Shown here in pieces: positions 27,601 through 39,600 of a stretch of 64,000 nucleotides of DNA. The DNA comes from Syngnathus acus (Eukaryota > Chordata > Actinopteri > Syngnathiformes > Syngnathidae): NCBI RefSeq assembly GCF_901709675.1, contig NC_051108.1, forward strand, positions 7,610,631 through 7,674,630. The letters run 5' to 3'. Made by a program: the position numbers and the translations under genes. The number at the start of each line of letters is the position of its first letter. Positions within the stretch are counted from its first letter, which is position 1. The notes under the pieces are model-generated. The model saw only the letters and a program-made list of their open reading frames with translations. It did not search any database and had not been told where the DNA came from.

Positions 27601-30600
27601 GCATGGGGAGTTAAGTTCAGCATTCGCTTTAAAGATATCTGGCGCCATCTAGCGTTGTGAATGGGTATAATGTCTAGACCCCGAATGTAAGACGACCCCC
27701 ACTTTTTCAGTCTTATTTCAATGCAAAAAAACATCGTCTTGTATTCAGGCCAATACGGTAAGTGTGAGGAATATTTTAAATCCACTTAAAAATAGGGAAA
27801 CATCACTTAACTCCCCTCGTAGCGGAGAGCAGAAATTTGCATTCCGAATAAATCAACGGGAGGCTTCAACTGCCCGATTCTCGATGGTTTTATTTCCCGT
27901 AGTGCGGCAAATTTAATCGAGAGCAGTGAGGAAACGTTTTGGATGGATAACCTTATACGATGAACTCCATTTGTTTGGTTTTTAATGATGCCCCCAAGTT
28001 GGTGTGATTACTGTGAGATCACCTTATTGGTTCTGCTAATAGTATTTTTTTGCATCCATTTGTGACTCCGAGGCAATTAAATCTGCTCTGCTAGTGAGAT
28101 GGGAAGCTTACCCTTTCCGCTGGTTGTACATGCGGTTGAGGCGGTCCCACTCGGCGTTGAGTTGCGTGAGTGTGTCCTCCGTCTGGGAGACTTCAGCGGA
28201 CGATGCGTGCCGGATCGTGTCCGCTTGGCGCTCGCGGATTTCGGCCACCTGCTCACCCAGCCGCTCCAGGTTGTTGCTGATGGTCTGAAGGAAAGAGACC
28301 ATTGATGTTATGCATAACAAATCACATCAAGGAAATTCATTTACGCCGGACTGACCCTGAGCGTGTCCTCCTGGCTGGAGAAGTCTTCATAGAGCCCGCC
28401 ATTCAGCTCGGAGGAGTTGAGCAGTAGCTCATTGTCGGCCATGGCCAGCAGCGTTTTGTTGACGTCCAGCAGGTAGCTTGATGGGCTCCGCGAAGAAAGG
28501 CGGCCTCTGTCCACCACTGACTGCACCTCCTGCAAGACACGCAGACGAAAAAAAATAAATACCACCGTGGAGTTTGAACACACTAAGAGTTGTAAAAATT
28601 GGAGTTTGATCATATTTGTCATAATGTCATAATGTCAGTGTGCCTCAATCAAAAAGTGCCCTATTTGGTTTTCTAGTAATCACAGTCATATATTCTTTAT
28701 CCTCTGCTGACTAATAGTAGTGCTGTACTGCCCCCTGGTGGCCACGACGGGCATACTAGAAAGAGACATTTAATGGTGCACTTAGTGTTTTCGGTCACGC
28801 TGAACTTGAATAAAAGCGATCTTCAAAATGAGCTCACCTGGGGCGGCATGTCTCTTATCTGCTGCGTGATCATGTGGGAAGACGAATCTAAATCGTGCCG
28901 GCTGCTTCTCAACACCCTCAACTCCTACAAACACAAACATACAAATGAAAAGCAGAACACAAAGGGTGACATTTAAAAAAAAATAGGTGTATGTGTCTGA
29001 CCCTGTGCGAGGAGTACTGGTTCTGGAGCCGGACCAGCAGGATCCTCAGTTCCTCCCTCTGGGCCTCGTCAGACGTTTGCTGAAGCAGATCCTCTCCTCG
29101 TTTCAGCAGGTTTTCTACGCTGGCTTTCTCCTCGTCCATCTGGCCACCAGACAAACCAGGAATGTTGAATCATAAGCTTGAAAGACTAAAGAGAAGAAAC
29201 GTTCCTTCCCAGGGCAAGAACAGGTTTCCTGACTGGGACATTGACCTCGCTTCTGATAGGCCGGTTCAGCACTACTAGCATGATTGGCGCCATAAACTTT
29301 GATAAGGAAGACTTTGTTTCGGCTGCGGCCTTCATAAAGAAAAACACATCCAAGTTCTCAGATCCAGTGCAATGCTACCTTGTCGTCATCGGAGATATTT
29401 GCAGGCTCCTGCTGCAGAGTCCTAAGCATGTCCTGGAGCTTGACCAGGAATTCCTGCATCCCGCTAGTGGGCGGGGCTTCAGTCTGAGTCTCCACAGAGG
29501 TCTCCAGGTCATGAAGAGCATGCTAAAGGAAAATCAAAATCTGGGAATGAATTCTGTTTTTTTCATGCAAATTATAATGTTGAACTGTCAGTTTCAATCT
29601 GTAGTTGCACCTGCTGATGTACTTGCTGACTCACGTCCAAACCTCCTGACTCCAAACAGGTAATCATCTGCGTGAAAAGAAGAAAATTTTCAATATTCTA
29701 ACATTTATCTCGACTATGTGTATGGTTGCAAGAGGGGGGAAATTTCCACTGAATAGAGGCGAATCTCGAAAGTCGATTACAAATCAGGATTTTTGATTTT
29801 TTTTTACCTGAGCGGTTTTGATGTGCTGGGAGACTTTGTCGAAGTTGCAGTTGAGCTCGGCCAGTTTGGGCTCCACGACATCTCGGCAGGCGGTCCCGCG
29901 GCTAGTCATCAGGATGACGGCCTGGTCCCTCACGTTGTCCACGCGCATTCCCACGTCCTCCAATTCCTCCAGCATGTTCTGAGCATGATGGTTGGACGTC
30001 GTTTGCGCCCACCAAAATTGTGCACATTGAAAATGATTTTACCTTGACCACCTTCTCCCGCTCGGCCGGCTCCAGCCGCTCCGTCTCATCCAAATGGATC
30101 TGCGTCTGGTAGAGCCACGTGCTGATGTGGGCCAGGTTTTCATCGAAGATTTCCACCTCGTTCTGGTGGCTCTGTGTCAGTAGATAAGCTTGGTGAAGCA
30201 GCATCTGGCACACGATTTTATTTATTTTTTTCCTTTCTTTCAAAAATAATTATTGTCACACTGACCAGCACGGCACTGAGCCAGTCCTCGATCAACGTGC
30301 GCACTTGGCCCCAGGACTCGTTGAGGCCGCAGAGTTTGTCCTCCAGCTGCGTCTCGCTGCCTTCCACCAGTGCTTGCAGCGCGCCGCTGGTCTCCATCAG
30401 ACCGGACAGCTCCAGCTGGCGGTGCTCGGACTCCTTCAAAAGGCCCTGGTGATGCCACCAACCGCAGTTTAGTCTTTTATTGCCATCATAAAAGCTATAT
30501 CATGATAACGGTAGTAAAGCATGGAAGAAGCGCTCCTAAGCCTCCAACTAGCTTACAGTGCACCCTACTGGCCAAAAGAAGAGCTGCAGTGAAAGAAATT

Positions 30601-33600
30601 AATTAAATTAATTAATTTATCTTATATGATAGGACCTTTTTTTTGCTTATATATATTCTCTTAAAAACCTTATAATGCAATAATAATAAATAATTTCTGG
30701 ATATATGACAAGTGAAAATAATACTTTCTGAATAAAACTCAATACATAAAATAAATGAGGTTTTAATAATTAGTATGAGCATGTTCTCACGTTGGCCCAG
30801 CCAATCTCTGCATCGATGTCTGCCGGCATGTCTCCGCTGCTGTTCTTCTGCTGGAGCGCAGCCTCGCTGGTGGTCAGCCACTCCTGCAGGGCGGCGCTCT
30901 CCTTGTGGAACTTCTGCGACAGGGACAAGGCCTTTTCTAAGTCCTGCTTGCGCTCTGTTACCTACAAGGAAAAAAAGAACGCACATTAGACTACAGGTTA
31001 CAGTCATCGTTGGTGCCACTATAACTTCTGTTAGATGATTTAGCATTTCATAGCATTAAGCAAATTTTTTTAAATGGACATTGTGGGTTTTCGCCTATTG
31101 GTGTGGGTTCGCTGTACTGTACCTGCGCCCCCAGGTTGTTGTAAAGCAGCTTGAGGGCAGTCAGCTGCTCATCCATGGCTTTGGGGTTCTCTGTCTGCTG
31201 TTTCTGCACAATCTGCCGACCTGTTTTTATCACTGTCTCCACCTCAAGTTTCACCTCACTCAGCAGCTTGTACAGTGTCTGCACAGCCATGAGAAAGGGG
31301 AAAAAAGTCAGAGATAACCTGCACAATTTGTCAGGGTCCCCACTGGGCGAATACAAAGAATTCCTGTCACACCATGCAGCCATTGAGGTGGGGCTGGATC
31401 TTCTCCGGCTCCAAATTCCGGACATCTAGAACGTGGAGCTCAGCTTTGGCGCCATCCAGAACCCTCTTGCAGTCTAACATGCGCTGCTCAAAGTTAGCAG
31501 GCTTCTGGAACAGCTGGTACTTTGTGGAAATCTCACGTAGTTTCCTCTGCATTATAACAAAATAATAAGCAAGAAAAAACAATTTTATTTTACATATTAA
31601 ATTGCTAAAGAATAAAAGCAACTAAGATGTTGACATGCAGTGCCAAGAAGACACCAGGAGCTCAGCTTTGGCGTCAGTATTACCTGAAGCTGATCCAGCA
31701 TGGTGCCACCTTTGGCCGATTTGCCATCGACGACCGGTGGTGGCAAGTTGGCCACGTTGCTCTTCCGCATCTCCTGCACTGTCACTTCGTGAGTTGCAAT
31801 CTCGGCCCCGATATTCTTTTTAAAAACAAATCAAATTCAAAGCAGTCCAAATTCAAGACTTACTTCTACTGTGATGTTACCTGTGCCTCCTGCGGAAGCT
31901 GGAAGGCGTCGATGCGGTCGGTCAGGTAGGACGTGAGCGTGTGGTCCAGTTGAAAAAGCGACTCCTGGAGGGCTTGGAGAGCCTCTTCGTTCTCCTTCAG
32001 CGTCGCGAGTTGCTGCTCCAGGCCAGTCTGCCTTTTGACAGCCTGCAAACCGGAGGTCAAGAGTTCATTCAAATTTGGCTCCTTTTGGTAGAAACGAGAA
32101 GAAAGTTGACGTGAAAAAAAAAGCTCACCTGATGGTTGAGTTGCTCATAGCGTGAATTAAACGCCTCGAGTTTCTCCCCGATGAGCTCATCCAGGATGCC
32201 GCCATCGATCAGCGTCTGACCAAGCTCTCGGATCTGTGTGCGGTTGTCCGCCGGATGACGGAGGACAGTCTCCAAGCCCTGGCGAGCGATTGGACGAGCA
32301 AGTCGAGAGAGTGAGAAACACGGCAACGACATCGAGCAATGTTGAGAACAATAAGAACCGAAAAAAAGAATGATCAGCTTTTATATAAGTGAGATTCTTC
32401 AATGGATTTTTTTTTTGTCTTTAAGAATCTTCATTATCTTTTGGAACAATGGCGCAGCACAGGGTGAAGCACAGTGTGACGCTAAGTGACTTTGACAGTG
32501 ATGCTGCAGGCAGGCTACAGATATAGCAACCAGCCAGACACAGGCTGGGAGCTCGACACTCCACGAGAGCACAAAGACAAAAGTCTTGGGACACTCTTAC
32601 TGGGACATTGTGGACAATTCTCGTCATTAAAGCGTTTTTGGATCAAGCAACAGACGGTTTTATTGAGAAGGTGCGAGTGTGTCCGCCAGATGTTTGTACC
32701 TCGAGTGCTTCGTGAACCACCTCGGTGCTGTCTGGTAGACTCTCCGTGGCTTGGAGTTTCTCCTCCACGGTGTTGAGCCAGCCTTGCTCAATGTCCAAGA
32801 AGTGCAGCAGCTCCATCCAACATGACCACACCTCCTGCATGACATGCGACATTATACGGACTGTTTCAACGATGCCCAAGCAGATTGGCGGGCAGGTTCA
32901 CCTCCAGGGTGTGGCACTTGCTCTTGAGGCGGTCGCAGAGCTTCTGGTAGTTCCCCAGAACGCCCTCCAGTTGTGTTGTCAGCCCTTGCCTGCCGCTCCC
33001 TCCGCCACCACCCGGGGGTGCCGTCCTGGACACCAACATGTTGATGCTGTCCTTCAGGATCTTTACTTTCACCTCCTTCTGTAGCACATCCTCTTTAGCC
33101 CTCTGTTAACACATGAGAGTCACAGCTTGATTATCTTTTTTTTTTTTTTTTTGCTGCTGCAACAGTTGTAAACAGGTTAACACTAAAATGCTAATTTCGC
33201 CGGCCTGTCTATGGCATTTCACATTGTGTTAGTTAAAGTCCCAAAGTCCCAATGGTCATCGTCACACACACATCTGGGTGTCGTGAAATTTGTCCTCTGC
33301 ATTTAACCCATCCCCGTCTGATTTTGATCCATCCCCTGGGGGAGAGGGGAGCAGTGAGCAGCAGCAGTGCGGCGCTCGGGAATCATTTGGTGATTTAACC
33401 CCCCAATTCCAACCCTGCCAAGCAGGGAGGCAATGGGTCCCATTTTTATAGTCTTTGGTATGACCCGGCCGGGGTTTGAACCCACAACCTTCCAGTCTCA
33501 GGGTGGACACTCTACCACTAGCCCACTGAGCTGGTAGCATTAAGCTATTCCATTTTCGTAAAACAAAAAGTTATGGTTGAGTGAAAATGGTGTGTTCCCG

Positions 33601-36600
33601 GTTCAGTGTCGCCACCCCGTCACCTTCATCTCATCCAGCGCCGTCTCGAGCTCCTCCGGACTCTTATACTCAAAGTCCCTCATTAGGAACTCCTCGTCCA
33701 CTTGAGTCATCCACTCCTGCATCTCCGCCAAGTCTTTCTTCAGGTTCACCTGTTTCTCCTGACTCTCTAACAAACGATCCTGCTGGCTCAGCAACTACAA
33801 AATAGGTTGAAATTTGAAAGAAAAAAAAAAAAATCTGAAATCTCCATTTCCAACTAATAATAACCTCACCTGTTTCGAAAGCGATTCAAATCGACCTCGG
33901 AACTCTGCCGCCGTTTGCTGCTCCCACTTGGCCAGCCCCGGTATCGCGGCCGCATGCACGGCGCTCACATTCTCGTCCATCAGCTTCAATGCACCTTGCA
34001 CCGACTCCATCTCGCTCACATACTCCTGCATCAAAGTTGACCTTTTTTCATATTGTTTTGTTTTTTAATTCGACAGTATTTTTTTAATGGCGATGTGGTT
34101 CAAGTGATATAAATCATGTCCGTTGAGGCTAACAAATGGATTCATCTGACCTTGCAGTGACTCAATTCTTCTTGTAAGCTGCGTGCGTCACTCGACCTCG
34201 TCGCATCTCGGGACAAAAGCTCCTGAACCGCCTCCAACCAACTTTCCACCTCCGTTATCCTCCCCTGAAGGCAACATCACCAAATTATTCTACTTCAGTA
34301 CAGCAAACATCTTTGTCATGGCTTCAGGTGGGTCTGGAACCCAGATGATAATCATAAACAAGATGATCTCATCTACCTGATTGTCCTTCATGCTTCCCAG
34401 AATGCACTTGAGTGTTGCCAACCCCTCACGGGCCTCGGTGGACAGCTGAGTCCATCGTTGCTGTTCTGCAGGATGGGAGGCTTGCTGCATTTGTTCAATA
34501 TCCAGACACAAACCCTTGAGAAGCAAAACAAAAATATATATTTTTTTTTAATTGTTAAAAATAAATTAGAAATTAATTTAAATGAATTTAAATTGTTAAT
34601 TTAAGAGCACATTGACTGGCTGCAAGCAACCTATTTCACAAATATATACCGTAATTTTCGGACTATAAGTCGAGGTTTTTTTCATAGTTTGGGTGGGGGG
34701 GCGACTTATAATAAGGAGCGACTTATGTTTTTTTTCAAATATTTAAAAACAAAAAAAAAAAAAAGGTGAAACCACGATAAACGAACCGCGATGTAACAAG
34801 GGATTACTGTAATTTGAATTTCAAGTGACGTCAGCAGCGTGACGTCAGCAGCGCGACGCGGCGTGGCGCGGCGGTTGTTTACAAAAAGGACAAAGATTGA
34901 TCACGGGATGACGAAGATGACGAAGGGCCCCACGTACTACCGGCATCATTAGCGGCTTTGTTTCTAAGTGACACGGAGGACGAAGAGTTTGAAGGATTTA
35001 AGGATTTGGAGTGACACAGAAGGTTTGAAAAACTATTATGGGTTTTACGCACGCCCGGTCCTACTCTACGGAGCTCTCTTTCACCTGCGTGGTTAGAAGT
35101 CGGGGGCCGGCGCTCGGCCGGGTGGCTGTCCGGGGACGGTGGACGGGGCTCGGACATGGCTTTTAAGCACGCCCGGTCCTACTCTACGGTGCTCTCTTTC
35201 ACCTCCGTGGATGGAAGTCGAGGGCCGGCGCTCGGCCGGGTGGCTGTCCGGGGACGGTGGATGGGGCTCGGTCATGGCTTTTACGCACGCCCGGTCCTAT
35301 TCTATGGATCTCTCTTCCACCTCCGTGGCTGGAAGTCCACGCCGCCACACGCCTGGAAGTTTGTTTTGTTAAATAAAGAGCCGTTTACCAAACAAACGTC
35401 TTTCCTTGTACTTTGTTAACGCTACAATCTAGTTATATACTAGATCTGTGGAATAACGACGAGGCTGACGTCAGGGCGCACGCGCGGCGTTGTTGACAAA
35501 GGACGAGGAATTTGATCGATGGATTTAATGATTTAGAGTGCACAGATGGTTTGATAATATTATTGCTTATATAATAGTTATATATAGATATCTAATTTAT
35601 ATATCGTTATATGGGCCTGTGGAATATTTTGAAGTGCAAGCGCCGTCAGCGGCGCGCACCCATTGTTGACAAAGGACGATCGATGGATTTAATGAATTGG
35701 AGTGACACAGATGGTTTTATAAACGTGTTATTTATGTAATAGTTTTTTTTAATAACTCTGAATGTTACGTCAGGCCCGTTCTCAGCTCTTTGTTTGTGTT
35801 TATGTCACGTTAGCATACCTATCCTTTAGCCTGTTGTTGCTCGTTCATGTCTGTTCTTGGTGTTGGATTTTGTCGAATAAATTGCCCCCCAAAATGCGAC
35901 TTATACTCCGGAGCGACTTATATATATTTCTTTCCACTTTTTTGGGCATTTTATGGCTGATGCGACTTGTACTCCGGAGCGACTTTTAGTCCGAAAATTA
36001 CGGTAGTTCCTTGATTTCAGTTACGCTAACTATTTGTTTACAATTTTTATCCTCCTTAATGATTGTTTCACGAGACTCGATATTGTCATGTTCCCTTGAC
36101 ACTGAAATGCATGTTGCATATCAGGGCATGGTGCCCAGAATGTGACCCGACCGCCGCCATAACAAGAGCTCAGACTGAGCTGCATTCCAGCACAGGATAA
36201 AAAGGACGAAGAGGGGGATAAAAAAAAAAAAAGTGAGCTTGCTAACAAAAGTGGCAAAAGGGAAGCTGAGATAAAAAAAAAACCTGATTTGATATCTGTT
36301 TCCAAAAGTAGTCCAGCAAATGAATACCAAAGTACAAATACCTGACACTTAAATAGAGTCAAACTACTGACGCCAACAAACATGTACAAACATGCGTCCC
36401 TTGATCCAAGGGTCCGATATTGTGCAGAATGAAGCGAGGGGCTGAAAAAGGCAGTTGAGGGGGGTTGGAAATTATGATGTCATGGATGGATAAACATACT
36501 GTGCACACACCGAACACAAAAAAACTTGTTGGTTCACCTGCGCTCGCTGCACCGCCGCCTCGGTGGTGGCAACGTCGCTGACTCCTCGTCTGAGTGCGGT

Positions 36601-39600
36601 CAGCCTGGCCTCCAGCCCCTTCACCAGAAGAGATCGAGCCTGGATGGCCTCCAGAACTACAAATTGGATCAACGCGTTAACGTGACATTCCTGCTTTTCC
36701 ACCACTAGTGGGCAGCGAGATGTTTTGAGTCGTGTGCACGTGTTGTGGCATTTCCCAGCCTGTTTTATGTTTGACAGCTTGTATATTTAACACAGGCCGT
36801 CATTACGCTGCTAAGGAAACAACATGAAACACAATCCCACGACATTCCTTCTACTCGTTTTTCTTCGCAACTTGTCTTCATTAGCAGGTGATTTACATAC
36901 AGTAAGTATGTCATGGGGAGTATTCATGAGGAGATTTTCTGTGGCTTTTATCCCACTTTTATCCAGAAGAAGGCAAAGAATACAAGCACACACCTGGGCC
37001 CGAGGTCTCCAGGTCTCATGTTACAAAAGTCATTGTAGCGGAGAGCATGGCTTTCTTACTTTTGTTCATTTAATTTTGGTAAGTTCCTGTTTGGGCTGTC
37101 AGGCAAAGTGTGATTTGGACTTACCTTGGCTGGCCTCCTGCTGTTTGGTTTTTAGTCGCTCTAAGGTGGAGGCGTGATGGGCTGACACCACCGCAGTGTT
37201 GTCTTTTAAAGGAGGCAGCGACTCCACATCTGCACAAATCTGGTCCAACTGTGTACTCAATGCACTGAGGGGGACCAGTCGAGACTAAAGGGACACGCAC
37301 CATAAAACTTGGATTCCGTTTTTGTTTTTTGTTTATATCCCCCCCCCCATGAGATTGCTGTACCTGACATTCTTCACTCAGGTTCCGGAGTTGGTCACTG
37401 TCACACTTTTCTACTGCACAAGTGGTGTCCAGCCATCCATCAAGTTCATCCAAGACCCGATCCAGTTTGCCGAGCTCGGCCGACAGCGCCGTCAACCGAG
37501 TCTGGCCGTCAACTCGGTCGCAAGCCGCCTGCAGCTCCCCCGCGCAGGCGTCCAATTCGGTCTGTATCAGATCGATGTCGGCCCGCACGGAGTCCATATG
37601 CACGCCCTCTGAAGGCACACAAGAAAACGTTTTATAGAAATGAAGATATAGAAAATGTGAAAAGATCAAATAAAATGAAATCATGACGAACCTCTCCCCA
37701 ATTGCTCCATCAAGCCTCGACCTTCCTGGATGACTCCAGCGACGGCAGGCTCCTTCGCTTTGAATTCCATCTTGTGGGCCTAGAAAGTCCAAAGCTCATG
37801 TTTAACCGGCGCATTGCAACTTGTCACTTTCTTATCTTGCGGCCTCATCCAACCTTGAGCTTTTTCCGTAGCTCCTGGGGATCGCTTGTTGGTTGAGTGG
37901 CGGCTATCGCTTGAGCGGACGCCTTCCACTTTTTGATCCAGCCCAGATGGTCGGACAGTTTCATTTCAAATCTGCAAAGTGAGAAGATTACAGTGCGCTG
38001 TGAAGGCTAATTTCAAAATAAAAGCCTAGCCGTGCTTACCCCCTCCTGACTTCCATGTCCGTGTCCACCAATCGTTTCTTGGGAGGGGCGGGAGGGGCCA
38101 GCTCCTGGTCGGTGGCTGAATCGCCGGCAGCCATGGCGATTGTCGTCATGACGACACGCTCATCCACCGGAGTCATCCCAGCGTCAGTCATGGCTTCCAT
38201 TACCTTGGTTAAACAGTGACTCCGTGAATGAGAAAGAGCCGAAGACAAATGAAGCATTAATTAACAATATAAAAGACCTGGAAGGAGCAGTCTTCCAGCC
38301 TCTGCACCAGGTTGTCCCATCGATGGGCCAAATCTTCAGTGTCCGCCTCAATAGCAGCTCCGGCCTCGCCGCTCCGTATTAACGACATCACATCCCGGCC
38401 AGCGTCAGAAAGTTGATCGAGGGTCCTCCTCTTCTTTTCCATGTCCCCCTTAAGAATCTAGACATTTTCATAACATGGCAGTTAAAATTGAAAGCTGGGT
38501 AGGTGAGCTCCAATTCAAGCTCCCACTTTTTACTTACAGCTAATTGGCGCACTTTTGCATTAATTTCACTTGCGTCCTTAAAAGTGCTCCGCTGCACTTC
38601 ACACAAGACCTCTTCCCTTTCTTCCAACCATGCTCGGAATAAATTCTGCAGATGTGAAAGCAGAAATGGCTTTTAGAAAACACAATATTAAATAGAGATT
38701 GAATAAGGACGTTCTACCTGATCTGACACGAGTTGCTGCCACACCACAAAGACTTCCTGCAGCTTGTGCCACCTCTCCTCTGTCCAGCGACAAACGGCTG
38801 CCCAGCGTTCACCCAAAGACTAAATGAAAAATCTTAAATTATAAATAATCGGAGGAATAAATGGCCTCATATTGTGCCTCTAATCTGATTTTTAAAGAAA
38901 CCACCGCACCTGAGGAAAAACAACCAATAAGGTAACTTACTTGAAGCTGCTCCTCCAGGGCAGCGGTGGCGCTCTCGCCGCTGTTCTCGTCCACCACAAC
39001 CACCATGTGCGTGAGGGAGTTGACCTTCACCTGCTCTGCCTCCAGGTCATTCTGAAGCTCCTTTGACAACCAAAAATGTGTCATTAACTTCCAACAGAGA
39101 TTACCAGTACGCTCTTTGCCCTTAAAAAAAACAAGTCTCTTTACTTTATGTTGTCCGATTCGTTCCTTATACTCCTTGATGTCTTTTGCCGGTGACTCCG
39201 TCTCGATCTTTCTGATGCGGTCTTCTGTCCGACTCAGCCAATCGGAAAGCTGCTGGAGCTGCTGCTGCTGGAGTTCCATTAGGACTTCATGGAGCCTAGA
39301 AGAGAAAGGTTGTCTTTGAAACATTTGACACATTGATAAGGGATTGACTGGCACAAGCCTCGGGGGGGGGGGGGGCTTATCAGTTGTCACGTTCACATAG
39401 TTTGCAGCCTTGCACATTCCTCACAGTTGAAAGCCATAAACATCTCAGACTGATGACCTCAATCCCGCGGCGTATATCCGCCAATCGTTAAAACGGCTTC
39501 AAAAGGTAAATCTTTACCTGGCTTGGCGGTCCATGCTGGCCACGCGTAGGCTCTCCCAGCGGGAATTCAGCAGGCTCATCTGCTCCCGTATTTCATCCTC

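Noticed and set aside
36030-36389. A 119-codon minus-strand frame rich in phenylalanine and leucine
   Set aside because: It lies in an intron over A-rich runs, with no domain and no splice-consistent match to utrn.
37121-37792. A 223-codon open frame on the minus strand
   Set aside because: It reads through exons 18-20 and the introns between them. Only the parts between splice sites match spectrin repeats.
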